64,000 nt of DNA from Stenotrophomonas sp. MYb238 (lineage in GTDB: Bacteria; Pseudomonadota; Gammaproteobacteria; Xanthomonadales; Xanthomonadaceae): assembly GCF_009496535.1 (NCBI RefSeq), contig NZ_WIDL01000001.1, positions 1 to 64,000 of the forward strand. Direction: 5' to 3'. Of the stretch, positions 52,602 through 62,986 are shown piece after piece (position 1 is the stretch's first letter; each line of letters starts with the position of its first letter). The notes beneath the pieces were generated by a model. That model did not search any database and was not told the DNA's origin. It was given only the letters and a program-made list of their open reading frames with translations. The translations under genes and the position numbers were made by a program.

Positions 52602-54752
52602 TCAGAGGTACCGGCTCCAATACACCTCTACCTTTCCATTCTCCCCGGATGTGGGAATGGTCGGACATGTTCCTTCCAAGTGACAGGGCTTTATAGTCGG
52701 GATATAGCCGGCCGGCAGGTCAGTAAGGTCCAAGGTGGTGGAACCGCCAGCCGCGTGCCCTTGGCTTCCCAGCGAAAGCGCGGTAATGGTGCCATGGATC
52801 GTCGTGCTCCCTCCGCTGGTGTACATGTTGCCAGCGAGGACGCTGCCGAAAATCTCGGCCGAACTGCCCAGAGCGATATTGCCTCCCATGTATTGGTTCT
52901 GCGCGTTGTAGCTGCCCGCCAGCAGGGCATAGTTGCCAAGCACACCATCGCCCGGCGGTGCATAGGTTCCGGCGACCGTATCGCAGTAATTGGTGGGATA
53001 GCGGCCGGGGAACGCGCTGTTGACACAGATCCCGGTCGGGGCGTAGTTCTTGCGCGTACCACCCACCATGCGCATGCCATCGTAGCCTGCGTAATTCATC
53101 GCATATACCTTGACGCCGCCACCCATGCTGAAGTTTTCGGTCGCAAGGAAGGTGTTGTAGTAAGTACCGTTGTTGAGATGCAACCCGCCTTCGAACCACA
53201 TCACTCCCGGCAACGCACTGGTGCCTGCCAACGTCCACTTGCGGCTGGCGGCGTCATAGCTCAGACACGCGTTATAGCTGGAATAACCAGAGCACACCGC
53301 ACCAGGCGGATCTCTGACCGGCGCCTTGCAGCGTGGCGCCGACGGCGTTGAATTGGCCGCCAGTTCGCTGCACATGAAGTCCTTGTAGCCACGACTCCAG
53401 CCGGTTTCCGCATTGTTGTCGTAGTCGCCAATGAAATAAGTACCGTCGGTGATGCCGTTGACCGAGCGCACGGTGACCAGCCGGTAACCGCTGGAGTTCA
53501 CCTTGAATGCATAGTTCGCATTTTTTTCCTGCGTATAGGCGTTGAATTTGGTTGTATCCAGCACCACCGGCGACACCGGAGAAACTGGCACCTGTACCCC
53601 CGGCTGCAGTACCACTCCATTCCATGCAGGCGGATTGCACCCTCCGGTGCCGCCGACGCTTTTTCCCGCCAAACCCGATTCGCTACCGCCGCAGTTGGCG
53701 TCATAGAAATGAGCACCGGTGCGAACGCCATCAGCCGTGATGATGGAACCGGAGTTGATCCGTATGCTGCCTTCGGCCTTGGCGGTTCTGGCACCAGCGT
53801 TGCCTTGAAGATCAATGGCGTAAGGATTGCCATCGGCATCCAGTGCCACCGAGACACACATGGCTGTGATGCCGTCAGCGCGGTCGCTGCGCCCGATGGC
53901 CTGCACATCGCCGAGCATCACACCCCCATTGGCCGTTACCGAACCATTCGCCTTGAGCGTCGCACCTGCGGCGTTGGCACCGCCTTCGACACAGATATTG
54001 CCGCGTGCCTGCACAGCCTTGGTGACGGTGACCGAGCCGTCGAACTTGACGTCGCCGTTGGACTCCAGCACTTCGAAGGTGGAACCGCTACTGATCCGGA
54101 TCGACCCGGTCGCACGGATGATGTCCACGCCGGTGATGGTATTGCCGCCCGTGGTCATGTCGCCATTGACATTGATCTGGTATTTGGCGTCCTTTTCCTT
54201 CTTGACGGCGATGCTGCCGGAAAGGTTGAGGTCGTTGTTGAAGGTGATCACGGAGGCAATGGAATCGCCACCTTCGGTACCGGGCGTACCCGTACCGTTG
54301 CCAGTTGGGTCGATGCCATACACCACTTCCACGGTGGCCGTGGTCGCAAGCGTGCTGTTGGCCACCGCGCGCCCGGTTACCTGTGCCTTCACCAGCCAGA
54401 CCGCATTTTCATCCTCCCACCTGACGTCGGTGATCACGCCGTCGATGTCACCGATTCCCTGCATGGTCACCGATCTGCGCTCGGCGCCCTGCCAACTCTC
54501 CCAGACCGTGTTGTCCTCCTTGTTGGCCGCAAGCAGGTACTGGCGCAGCGCTTCCACGCCGCGCCATGCGGCCGCCTGCGCGGCGGTGGCCGAATGGGTG
54601 GTCAGCTGCTTGGCCTGGGTACCGCGCAGCGAATAGACGGTGGCGGCCACGGTGACCGAGACCGCCAGGCCGACCACCAGCACGATCAGCAGGGTGGCGA
54701 CGCCGCGCTGGCGGCGCGCCGGTGCGGACGGATGCTTGCGATTCCTTTTCAT
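52602..54752 (-). CDS. large PilX-like type IV pilus-associated protein
   Basis: 716 residues, far longer than the usual ~200-residue PilX. The N-terminus is prepilin-like (RRQRGVATLLIVLVVGLAVSVTVAATVYS), with a Gly before the hydrophobic helix but no Glu at +5. Residues ~165-340 form a repetitive beta region (LNLSGSIAVKK, ATGSIRISSGS, SNGDVKFDGSVTV, ANGSVTANGGV) like a solenoid or polymer-forming domain, and the C-terminal half is Gly/Tyr/Asn-rich with paired Cys (MCSELA, RCKAPV, VCSGY, ICVNS, YCDTV). It may be a pilus-tip or surface adhesin with a pilin anchor. Last gene of the operon. Confidence 0.7.
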   Translation of the reverse strand: MKRNRKHPSAPARRQRGVATLLIVLVVGLAVSVTVAATVYSLRGTQAKQLTTHSATAAQAAAWRGVEALRQYLLAANKEDNTVWESWQGAERRSVTMQGIGDIDGVITDVRWEDENAVWLVKAQVTGRAVANSTLATTATVEVVYGIDPTGNGTGTPGTEGGDSIASVITFNNDLNLSGSIAVKKEKDAKYQINVNGDMTTGGNTITGVDIIRATGSIRISSGSTFEVLESNGDVKFDGSVTVTKAVQARGNICVEGGANAAGATLKANGSVTANGGVMLGDVQAIGRSDRADGITAMCVSVALDADGNPYAIDLQGNAGARTAKAEGSIRINSGSIITADGVRTGAHFYDANCGGSESGLAGKSVGGTGGCNPPAWNGVVLQPGVQVPVSPVSPVVLDTTKFNAYTQEKNANYAFKVNSSGYRLVTVRSVNGITDGTYFIGDYDNNAETGWSRGYKDFMCSELAANSTPSAPRCKAPVRDPPGAVCSGYSSYNACLSYDAASRKWTLAGTSALPGVMWFEGGLHLNNGTYYNTFLATENFSMGGGVKVYAMNYAGYDGMRMVGGTRKNYAPTGICVNSAFPGRYPTNYCDTVAGTYAPPGDGVLGNYALLAGSYNAQNQYMGGNIALGSSAEIFGSVLAGNMYTSGGSTTIHGTITALSLGSQGHAAGGSTTLDLTDLPAGYIPTIKPCHLEGTCPTIPTSGENGKVEVYWSRYL

Positions 54753-54771
54753 GGGCAGGTTCCTTGCAGCA

Positions 54772-55437
54772 TCAGGCGGCCGGCGGGGATGCGGAGACCA
54801 CGGTCAGGTTGGGCAGGCAGACGGAGAAAAGCCGTTCGGTATCGGCCGCGTTCGCCAGCGCCACCCGCTGCGCGGTGGGCGCGGGCGTGCCGGAAAAATC
54901 CTGCTGCATGTAGGGAAGGCAGGCGGCGTCTTCCTGCCTGAAGGAAAAGCCCGACAGCGTCGCCCCGCCCTGCTCGTCGGCGTCGAAGGCGATGAGGCTG
55001 CCATCGGCCGTGGTGGGCATCAGCGCCATGGGGATGCGTTCGTTGGCATTCCACGAGGCAGTACCCGCGTCGGCGCAGCCGTTCTTCGGCGGCAACCGAT
55101 ACAGCCCGTTGCCATCCACCCACAGGCCGGCGCAGCGGTTGGCGCCGTCGTTGTAGCGCCAGGCCACCTGCTTGCCGTTGTTGGAAATGGCCAGCCGCTG
55201 GTTGAGCGGCTCGGTGGGAGCCACGCCGAACCCGGCGGACTGCAGTTCGATCTGCGCCGCCAGCAGGCCGGCCGAAATCTGCCCGTCGCGGCGCGCGGCG
55301 ACCGAGGCCTCGTTGGAAACGCCGACCATCGTCTTGTACAGGGTCAGCATCGCGGCGATCGTGATCAACGAAATCACCAGCCCGATCATCATGCTGATCA
55401 GGCTCTGGCCGCGCTGGCGCGTGCGTGTGGCCTTCAT
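54772..55437 (-). CDS. PilW-like minor pilin
   Basis: 221 residues. Prepilin-type start RTRQRGQSLISMMIGLVISLITIAAMLTLYKTM: cleavage after Gly, then QSLISMMIGL as in PilW proteins. The rest is a typical minor-pilin beta domain with one Cys pair (RCAGLW, GCADAG) and another later (ACLPY, VCLPN). Takes part in initiating pilus assembly. It ends 20 bases before the next gene starts. Confidence 0.82.
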   Translation of the reverse strand: MKATRTRQRGQSLISMMIGLVISLITIAAMLTLYKTMVGVSNEASVAARRDGQISAGLLAAQIELQSAGFGVAPTEPLNQRLAISNNGKQVAWRYNDGANRCAGLWVDGNGLYRLPPKNGCADAGTASWNANERIPMALMPTTADGSLIAFDADEQGGATLSGFSFRQEDAACLPYMQQDFSGTPAPTAQRVALANAADTERLFSVCLPNLTVVSASPPAA

Positions 55438-55439
55438 CA

Positions 55440-55841
55440 CTATTGCCTCGACGACAGCTTCAGGGACGCGCCGCTGATGCCCAGGTCGCTGGCGGAAACC
55501 TCCAGGTCGACGCGCTGCGGCGCATCGACCGCATGCGTGATCCCGGAGACCGTCACGTTGGCCGCCGCGCTCTCGCACACCACGGTGACGGTCTTGTCGC
55601 CGTCGGGCAGCGCGACGGTGACGGTGCGGCCGTCGCACAGGCCTACGCCTTCGCCCTGCAGCTGGCTGCGCAGCTGTTCGACGACCAGGTTCTCGACCTT
55701 GGCGTCGCGCTGGCTGCTCAGCACGCGGCCTACCACGTGGGCGAGCCCGGCGCCGATGACGCTGGTGATCAGCACGCCCACCAGCGCTTCGAGCATGATG
55801 TCGCCGCGCTGGCGGCGACGGGTATCAGAGCAGATCGACAT
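55440..55841 (-). CDS. PilV-like minor pilin
   Basis: 133 residues (ATG at 55841; one at 55850 is also possible). Prepilin motif RRRQRGDIMLEALVGVLITSVIGAGLAHVV with Glu at +5 after cleavage at Gly. Short C-terminal beta domain. Overlaps the end of the FimT-like gene by 17 bases, and the PilW-like start lies a few bases downstream, so translation is coupled. Confidence 0.8.
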   Translation of the reverse strand: MSICSDTRRRQRGDIMLEALVGVLITSVIGAGLAHVVGRVLSSQRDAKVENLVVEQLRSQLQGEGVGLCDGRTVTVALPDGDKTVTVVCESAAANVTVSGITHAVDAPQRVDLEVSASDLGISGASLKLSSRQ

Positions 55842-56298
55842 GGAGCACATCCTGGCTGCTGAAACCGACCGCGATGCGGGTCTTGTCGGCGGCCACGACA
55901 CAGTCCGAACCCGTCGTGACGCGCTGCCCGCGGTTGTCGAAGGCCACGCAGGACAGGTCGCCCGAGGCGCTGCCCGAGGCGTCGGCCAGCTGGGTAGTGG
56001 TGCCGTCGGGCAGCTCGCCGGTCCACAGCGCGACGTTGCTGCCGGCTCCCACCACCTTCAGGGTGTTGCCGCTGCGCTGCAACTCTGCCGACACGCTTCC
56101 CTGCACCGCTTCGCCGGGGTTGCGCAGGGCCACCGCGCGCGCCTGCGAGATGCCTTCCCACATCAGGTTGCGTGCCTGCAGCTGCCGGTTGCTGTCCATC
56201 CACGACAAGGCGAACGGCGTGCCGGCCGCGGCCAGCACCGCCATCACCGCCAGGGTGACCATCAGTTCGATCAGGGTGAAACCGGCCGCGCGCTTCAT
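55825..56298 (-). CDS. FimT/GspH-family pseudopilin
   Basis: 157 residues. Prepilin motif KRAAGFTLIELMVTLAVMAVLAAAGTPFALSWM with Phe at +1 and Glu at +5. The C-terminal domain fits GspH/FimT (NLMWEGISQARAVALRNPGEAV, CVAFDNRGQRVTTGSDC). FimT can bind DNA in natural transformation, so a DNA-uptake role for the operon is possible. It starts at the stop of the preceding pilin gene. Confidence 0.85.
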   Translation of the reverse strand: MKRAAGFTLIELMVTLAVMAVLAAAGTPFALSWMDSNRQLQARNLMWEGISQARAVALRNPGEAVQGSVSAELQRSGNTLKVVGAGSNVALWTGELPDGTTTQLADASGSASGDLSCVAFDNRGQRVTTGSDCVVAADKTRIAVGFSSQDVLHVDLL

Positions 56299-56705
56299 CA
56301 CCAGCCCACCAGGCAGCCTGAATTCGTGGTGGCGCCATCCTGCTTCAGGGTCAGGGTGCAGCCGCTGAGCTTGCCCGCGCCGGTGGCGGTGACGGTGTAG
56401 CCCGAACCGCTGGAATTGACCGAAAAGCCGAAATCGGCCGATTTGGCCGCCGGGCTCCAGGCGGGGAACGCCGCCTTGATGGCGGCCACGTCGGCCGGGG
56501 TCGCGGTGGGATAGGACAGGGTGCGTTGCCGGTGGTTCTCCAGCGCCGCGGACAGCGCGCGCAGGTCGGCCTGGGCGGTGCGGGTCTTGCCGACCAGCAC
56601 GTAGTTGCCGTACGCAGGCAGCGCGATGGCTGCCAGGATGGCGAGGATCGCCACCACGACCATGAGTTCGATGAGCGTGAAGCCCTGATGATTCCGCCGG
56701 GCCAC
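56298..56705 (-). CDS. PilE/PilA-like type IV pilin
   Basis: 135 residues. Short leader (VARRNHQG, GTG start with AAGGGGG six bases upstream) then FTLIELMVVVAILAILAAIALPAYGNYV, the classical N-terminal helix with Glu at +5. C-terminal disulfide pair (SGCTLTL, NSGCLVG). The upstream TTG at 56735 lacks such a ribosome binding site. First gene of a five-gene operon; its size and the minor pilins behind it suggest PilE of the minor set rather than the major PilA. Confidence 0.87.
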   Translation of the reverse strand: MARRNHQGFTLIELMVVVAILAILAAIALPAYGNYVLVGKTRTAQADLRALSAALENHRQRTLSYPTATPADVAAIKAAFPAWSPAAKSADFGFSVNSSGSGYTVTATGAGKLSGCTLTLKQDGATTNSGCLVGW

Positions 56706-56893
56706 TGCATTCCCCCTTTGATGGGCCGCCAACAATGAATTGCCAATACCGGCAAATCGCGCGCGTGAATTTCATCACATATCCATCACGCACGCCACCT
56801 CACGAAAGAATCGTTGTCAAGATGTGACAACGATGTCAAACAACCATAAGGAATATGGGAAAGCCCCGCGCCGATTTCTGCGAAAATTCCGGC

Positions 56894-57226
56894 ATGGACG
56901 CCCGCGACGCCCGCCTGGTCTTCTGCACCTGCCCCGATGCCGCCACCGCCCAGGCACTGGCCCGGCTGCTGGTCGAGCGCCGCCTGGCAGCCTGTGTGAA
57001 CTTGTTGCCGCCGATGCAGTCTGTGTATCGCTGGCAGGGCCAGGTCGAGCAGGCGGAGGAGGTCCAACTGCTGGCCAAGACCACCGCCGACCGCCTGGAG
57101 GCGCTGTCGGCGGCGATCCTCCAGCACCACCCCTATGAATTGCCGGAGATACTGGCGCTTTCCCCGAACGCCGGCCTGCCGGCCTATCTGGACTGGATCC
57201 GGGCCCAGACCCGCGAGGACACCTGA
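56894..57226 (+). CDS. cutA: divalent-cation tolerance protein CutA
   Basis: 110 residues of the trimeric ferredoxin-like CutA family: VFCTCPDAATAQALARLLVERRLAACVNLLPPMQSVYRWQG, EEVQLLAKTTADRLEAL, HPYELPEILALSPNAGLPAYLDWI. Linked to copper tolerance and, in E. coli, placed next to dsbD exactly as here. Its stop is followed eight bases later by the dsbD start. Confidence 0.94.
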   Translation: MDARDARLVFCTCPDAATAQALARLLVERRLAACVNLLPPMQSVYRWQGQVEQAEEVQLLAKTTADRLEALSAAILQHHPYELPEILALSPNAGLPAYLDWIRAQTREDT

Positions 57227-57233
57227 CTTGAAG

Positions 57234-59552
57234 ATGCTGTTGCGCCGTTTCACCGCCCTGTGCCTGTCCTCCCTCTGCGCCCTTCCCGCCCTGGCCGTCA
57301 GCGAAAAGGACCTGCTGCCGGTCGACCAGGCGTTCGCCCTCCACGTCGAGGCGGCGGCGCGCGACCGGATCGAACTGCGCTGGGACATCGCGCCGGGCTA
57401 TTACCTCTATCGCCACCGCACCAGCGTCAAGGCCGGCCCCGGGTTCAGCGCCGGCACGCTGCAGATGCCCGCGGGCGAGAAGAAGCACGACGAGTTCTTC
57501 GGCGACGTCGAGACCTACCACCGCCAGTTGAAGGCCACCCTGCCCGGCAGCGCGGACGCCGGTGCCGGGACGGTGACGCTGGAGGTCCGCTACCAGGGCT
57601 GCGCCGATGCCGGCGTGTGTTATCCGCCGCAGAAACGCACGGTCGAGGTGGCGCTGCCCGCCGCTGCCGGCGCAGCCACGCCGGCCGGCGATGCGCCGAT
57701 GTTCAACCCGCTGGCGCGTACCGACGGCGGCGGCCTGAAGCTGCCCGGCATCGCCGCGACGCAGAGCCTGCCGCTGCCGTCGGAACAGGCGTTCGGCTTC
57801 GAGGCGATCGTCGACGACGGCAACCGCCTGCTGCTGCGCTTCTCGCCGGCGCCGGGCTACTACCTGTACCGCGACCGGACCTCGCTGGCGCTGGAAGGCG
57901 CGGCCGGCATCCGCACCGGCAAGCCGCAGTGGCCGGCCGGGAAGTCGCACCGCGACGAGCATTTCGGCAACGTGGTGGTGTATTTCGACCAGGTCGACGT
58001 GCCGCTGCCGCTGCACCGCGAACGCGCCGACGCCAGCACGGCGACGCTGGTGGCCACCTTCCAGGGCTGCCAGACCGACGGCATCTGCTATCCGCCGATG
58101 ACCCGGCGGGTCAGGCTGTCGCTGCCGGCCGGCAAGGTCTCGCCCAGCGGCGAGGCCGCGGTCACCCCGCTGGTGATCACGCCGCTGCCCAGCGGCCGCC
58201 GGTCCGCCGACCCGCCGGTCGCCGATCCGCCGGCGGCGCAGCCACTGGTGGTCCGCCCCAACGGCAATGAGGAGGGTGCCCTCCCGGCCATGCCCGACGC
58301 CTCGGCCGGCAATGCCGGCCGCAGCCAGCCGCCGGCGAACGCCGGCCAGGCCGATTCGCTCGCCTGGATCCTGTTGCTGGCGCTCGCCGGCGGGCTGGTC
58401 CTCAACCTGATGCCCTGCGTGCTGCCGGTGCTGTCATTGAAGGTACTGGGGCTGGCGCAGAGCGGCGAGAGCCGCCAGCACGCCCGCCGCCACGCGCTGT
58501 GGTACACGCTGGGCGTGCTGGTCGCCTTCGCCGCCATCGGTGCGCTGGTGCTGGCGCTGCGCGCGGCCGGCCAGGCCGCCGGCTGGGGATTCCAGCTGCA
58601 GCATCCCTGGTTCATCGCCGCGCTGGCCTACCTGATGTTCGTGGTCGGCCTGAGCCTGTCGGGCGTGTTCACCCTGGGCGGCAACCTGGGCGGCATCGGC
58701 CAGTCGCTGGCCAGCCGCCGCGGCGCGGCCGGCGACTTTTTCACCGGCGTGCTCGCCTGCGTGGTCGCCAGCCCCTGCATCGCGCCGTTCATGGGCCCGG
58801 CGCTGGGCTATGCGTTCACCGCGCCAGCGACGATGGCGATGCTGGTGTTCCTGGCGCTGGGCCTGGGGCTGGCGCTGCCGTTCCTGCTGATCGGCTTCGT
58901 GCCGGCGCTGGCCGGGCGCCTGCCGCGGCCGGGCGCGTGGATGGAAACCTTCAAGCAGGTGCTGGCGTTCCCGATGTACCTGACCGCGATCTGGCTGCTG
59001 TGGGTGCTGGGCAAGCAGCGCGGCATCGACGCGATGGCGCTGCTGCTGGCCGGCGCCGCGCTGCTGGCGCTGGGGCTGTGGTGGTTCGAGCGCAGCCGCT
59101 GGCACAGCCGCCGCGCCGGCATGGCGCTGGGCGCGCTGCTGGCCCTGCTGGCGCTGGTCCCGGTGTGGGGCGTGACCCGCATGGAACCGCCGGCGCGCGC
59201 GGCCAGCGACGGCACGGTCGCCTACTCGCCGGAGATGCTGGACCGGCTGCGCGCGGACAACCGCGTGGTCTTCGTCAACATGACCGCCGACTGGTGCGTG
59301 ACCTGCAAGGCCAACGAACGCAACGTGCTCGACCGCGACACGTTCCGCGACACCCTCAAGCGCGTGGACGCGGTGTACATGCACGGCGACTGGACCAACG
59401 TCGACCCGCAGATCAGCGCCTTCCTGGAGCAGCACAAGGCCGTGGGCGTGCCGCTCTACGTGGTGTACGGGCCCGGCGCCCCGCCGCGCGTGCTGCCGAC
59501 CGTGCTGACCCAGTCCATCGTCGAGGACGCGCTGCTGCGCGCGGCGCGCTGA
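57234..59552 (+). CDS. dsbD: thiol:disulfide interchange protein DsbD with duplicated N-terminal domain
   Basis: 772 residues versus about 565 in E. coli; the excess is a second N-terminal (alpha) domain. Copy 1 (about residues 25-155, APGYYLYRHRTSV...YQGCADAGVCYPP) and copy 2 (about 180-310, APGYYLYRDRTSL...FQGCQTDGICYPP) each keep the redox Cys pair. Then come a Pro/Ala-rich linker, eight membrane helices with CPC-type sites (LMPCVLPVL, ASPCIAPFMGP) and the C-terminal thioredoxin domain with DWCVTCK. It carries electrons from cytosolic thioredoxin to periplasmic partners. ATG 57234 gives a proper signal peptide. Confidence 0.94.
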   Translation: MLLRRFTALCLSSLCALPALAVSEKDLLPVDQAFALHVEAAARDRIELRWDIAPGYYLYRHRTSVKAGPGFSAGTLQMPAGEKKHDEFFGDVETYHRQLKATLPGSADAGAGTVTLEVRYQGCADAGVCYPPQKRTVEVALPAAAGAATPAGDAPMFNPLARTDGGGLKLPGIAATQSLPLPSEQAFGFEAIVDDGNRLLLRFSPAPGYYLYRDRTSLALEGAAGIRTGKPQWPAGKSHRDEHFGNVVVYFDQVDVPLPLHRERADASTATLVATFQGCQTDGICYPPMTRRVRLSLPAGKVSPSGEAAVTPLVITPLPSGRRSADPPVADPPAAQPLVVRPNGNEEGALPAMPDASAGNAGRSQPPANAGQADSLAWILLLALAGGLVLNLMPCVLPVLSLKVLGLAQSGESRQHARRHALWYTLGVLVAFAAIGALVLALRAAGQAAGWGFQLQHPWFIAALAYLMFVVGLSLSGVFTLGGNLGGIGQSLASRRGAAGDFFTGVLACVVASPCIAPFMGPALGYAFTAPATMAMLVFLALGLGLALPFLLIGFVPALAGRLPRPGAWMETFKQVLAFPMYLTAIWLLWVLGKQRGIDAMALLLAGAALLALGLWWFERSRWHSRRAGMALGALLALLALVPVWGVTRMEPPARAASDGTVAYSPEMLDRLRADNRVVFVNMTADWCVTCKANERNVLDRDTFRDTLKRVDAVYMHGDWTNVDPQISAFLEQHKAVGVPLYVVYGPGAPPRVLPTVLTQSIVEDALLRAAR

Positions 59553-59553
59553 G

Positions 59554-60135
59554 ATGCGTGCCGCTTCGTGGTGGGTGGCGGGCATCGCCGCGGCGGCCGG
59601 ACTGGCCGCCGGCGCCTGGCTGAGCCGCCCGGCCGGCCCGGCGATCCCCGCGATGACCGAACCTTCGACGGCTCCGGTCGCTGCGGCGGCGGCCCCATTG
59701 CTCGCGCCGGGCGATCCGATGCCCGCCTTCACCCTGCCCGACCTGGACGGCATGCCGATGCAGTTCCCCGGGCGCTTCCTCGGCCGGCCGCTGCTGATCA
59801 ACGTCTGGGCCAGCTGGTGCGCGCCCTGCATCGAGGAAATGCCGGAGCTGGCGCGCTTCGCCGCCCGCCATGCCGACGACGGCCCGCAGGTGGTGGGGCT
59901 GGCGCTGGATACGCACGAAGCCGTACTCGATTTCCTCGGCAACGTGCCGGTGTATTACCCCATCGTGCTGGAAACGCCCGGCCCGGCCGACGTAAGCGTC
60001 AGGCTGGGCAACAGCCAGGGCCTGCTGCCGTACAGCGTGCTGGTCGATGCGCAGGGCCGCGTGGTGAAGCAGAAGCTGGGGCCGTTCAAGGCCGGGGAGA
60101 TCGAGGAATGGGCGGAACTGGACGACGCCCCGTAA
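59554..60135 (+). CDS. TlpA-family thioredoxin-like disulfide reductase
   Basis: 193 residues. An N-terminal membrane anchor or signal (SWWVAGIAAAAGLAAGAWL) precedes a periplasmic thioredoxin domain with WCAPC (NVWASWCAPCIEEMPELA) and the cis-Pro at LLPYSVLVD. It probably receives electrons from the DsbD just upstream, one base away, and could reduce cytochrome c or other substrates. Confidence 0.92.
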   Translation: MRAASWWVAGIAAAAGLAAGAWLSRPAGPAIPAMTEPSTAPVAAAAAPLLAPGDPMPAFTLPDLDGMPMQFPGRFLGRPLLINVWASWCAPCIEEMPELARFAARHADDGPQVVGLALDTHEAVLDFLGNVPVYYPIVLETPGPADVSVRLGNSQGLLPYSVLVDAQGRVVKQKLGPFKAGEIEEWAELDDAP

Positions 60136-60395
60136 GGATCTACTGCGAACATGCGCGGAAAAGCTCTGACGCCGCCGCAATCCTGTATGTATTCCGCATG
60201 CCGCGGGCGCTCCTGGCCTGCGGCGCCCCGCCGCCTAGCCAGGCAGGAAACCGGGAGTGAGAGGCCACCGAGCCCCACAGGCCCAACCGGGGCGCCACTT
60301 TCAAACAATCGATTAAAACGACGTCAATTTCGCCGAACTGGACAGCATTCCCCGGTTCGCTCACACTGCCGCCCTTTCCCGCCCACAGCTGGCAC

Positions 60396-60830
60396 ATGGC
60401 GAAACTGCTGGTCCTCCACGGCCCCAATCTGAACCTGCTCGGCACGCGCGAGCCGGAGGTCTATGGGCACACCACGCTGGCCGACATCGACGCGGCGCTG
60501 GCGCGGCAGGCCGAGGCGGCCGGGCACGCGCTGGAGAGCCTGCAGTCCAATGCCGAGCACGTGCTGGTGGACCGGGTGCAGGCCGCCCGCGACGACGGTA
60601 CCGCCTTCATCCTGGTCAACCCGGCCGCCTTCACCCATACCTCGGTCGCGCTGCGCGACGCGCTGGCCGCTGTGGCTCTCCCGTTCATCGAGATCCACCT
60701 GTCCAATCCGCACGCCCGCGAACCCTTCCGCCAGCACAGCTATTTCAGCGACAAGGCGGCCGGTGTCATCTGCGGCTTCGGCGCGGACAGCTACCGTTAC
60801 GCCATGGACGCCGCGCTGCAGCGGCTCTGA
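60396..60830 (+). CDS. aroQ: type II 3-dehydroquinate dehydratase
   Basis: 144 residues, type II enzyme: [20 protein letters not shown] (with catalytic Tyr), [35 protein letters not shown] and [20 protein letters not shown]. Third step of the shikimate pathway, the same pathway as the DAHP synthase at 48.2-49.2 kb. Followed by accB at about 60 bases, the arrangement typical for this group of bacteria. Confidence 0.96.
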   Translation: MAKLLVLHGPNLNLLGTREPEVYGHTTLADIDAALARQAEAAGHALESLQSNAEHVLVDRVQAARDDGTAFILVNPAAFTHTSVALRDALAAVALPFIEIHLSNPHAREPFRQHSYFSDKAAGVICGFGADSYRYAMDAALQRL

Positions 60831-60892
60831 CTCCCCATTCCCCGGCGGCGGGCGCGAACGCGCCGTCGCCGCCAACACCCAAGAGGCATCCT

Positions 60893-61381
60893 ATGGACCT
60901 GCGCAAAATCAAGAAGCTGATCGACCTGCTGGAAGAGTCGAACCTGGCCGAGATCGAGATCAAGGAAGGCGAGGAATCCGTGCGCCTGTCGCGTACCCCG
61001 GTCGGCGGCTACGCGCCTGCGCAGATGGTCGCCGCCCCGGTCCACGTCGCCGCCCCGGCGCCGGTGGCCGCCCCGTCCATGCCGATGAGCTCGCCGACCG
61101 AAGCCTCCACCGGCGGCACCGCCAAGCCGGGCAACGCCCTGCCGGACGGCCACGTGCAGCGCGCGCCGATGGTCGGCACCTACTATGCGTCGCCGTCGCC
61201 GGACAAGCCGGCCTTCGTCAGCGTCGGCCAGCAGGTCAAGGCCGGCGAGACGCTGGCGATCATCGAGGCGATGAAGATGTTCAACCCGATCGAGGCCGAG
61301 GTATCCGGCACCGTGGTCGCCATCCTCGGCGAAAGCGGCAACCCGGTGGAGTTCGACCAGCCGCTGTTCGTGATCGCCTGA
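60893..61381 (+). CDS. accB: biotin carboxyl carrier protein of acetyl-CoA carboxylase
   Basis: 162 residues: an N-terminal dimerisation part ([22 protein letters not shown]), an Ala/Pro-rich flexible linker, and the C-terminal biotinyl domain with the biotin-accepting Lys in EAMKMFN. Carries carboxybiotin between AccC and the transferase. Operon with accC. Confidence 0.97.
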   Translation: MDLRKIKKLIDLLEESNLAEIEIKEGEESVRLSRTPVGGYAPAQMVAAPVHVAAPAPVAAPSMPMSSPTEASTGGTAKPGNALPDGHVQRAPMVGTYYASPSPDKPAFVSVGQQVKAGETLAIIEAMKMFNPIEAEVSGTVVAILGESGNPVEFDQPLFVIA

Positions 61382-61391
61382 GGCGCCGGCC

Positions 61392-62759
<1,368 letters not shown>

Positions 62760-62823
62760 GCGATACAACCGGTGCGGTGATGGAAGAAGGCGGGGCAACC
62801 CGCCTTCTTCCGTTCCGGCACCC

Positions 62824-62901
62824 GTAGGAGCGGCTTCAGCCGCGATGGGGCTTCCCCACGAATTTTCGGGAAAGCTCCATCGCGGCTGAAGCCGCTCCTA
62901 C
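62824..62901. repeat. 78-bp REP-type palindrome, copy 3 (variant)
   Basis: GTAGGAGCGGCTTCAGCCGC at one end and the inverse at the other. Same plan as 33367-33434 and 41125-41192, but compensating changes (GACTTCAGTC to GGCTTCAGCC) keep the stem intact, which shows that pairing is under selection. Between accC and prmA. Confidence 0.85.
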
Positions 62902-62986
62902 GCGCTCACCCAGCGGGGCACCGCGCGCATTCGGCCGCCGCCTCGACTAGGATGCCCGCTTCCGTTCCGTTGTCGCCGTCATCCCC

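Noticed and set aside
56735-56790. Possible sigma-54 promoter (TTGGCA...TTG) upstream of the pilin operon
   Set aside because: The invariant GC at -12 is missing when the GG is placed at -24, so it does not fit the RpoN consensus.
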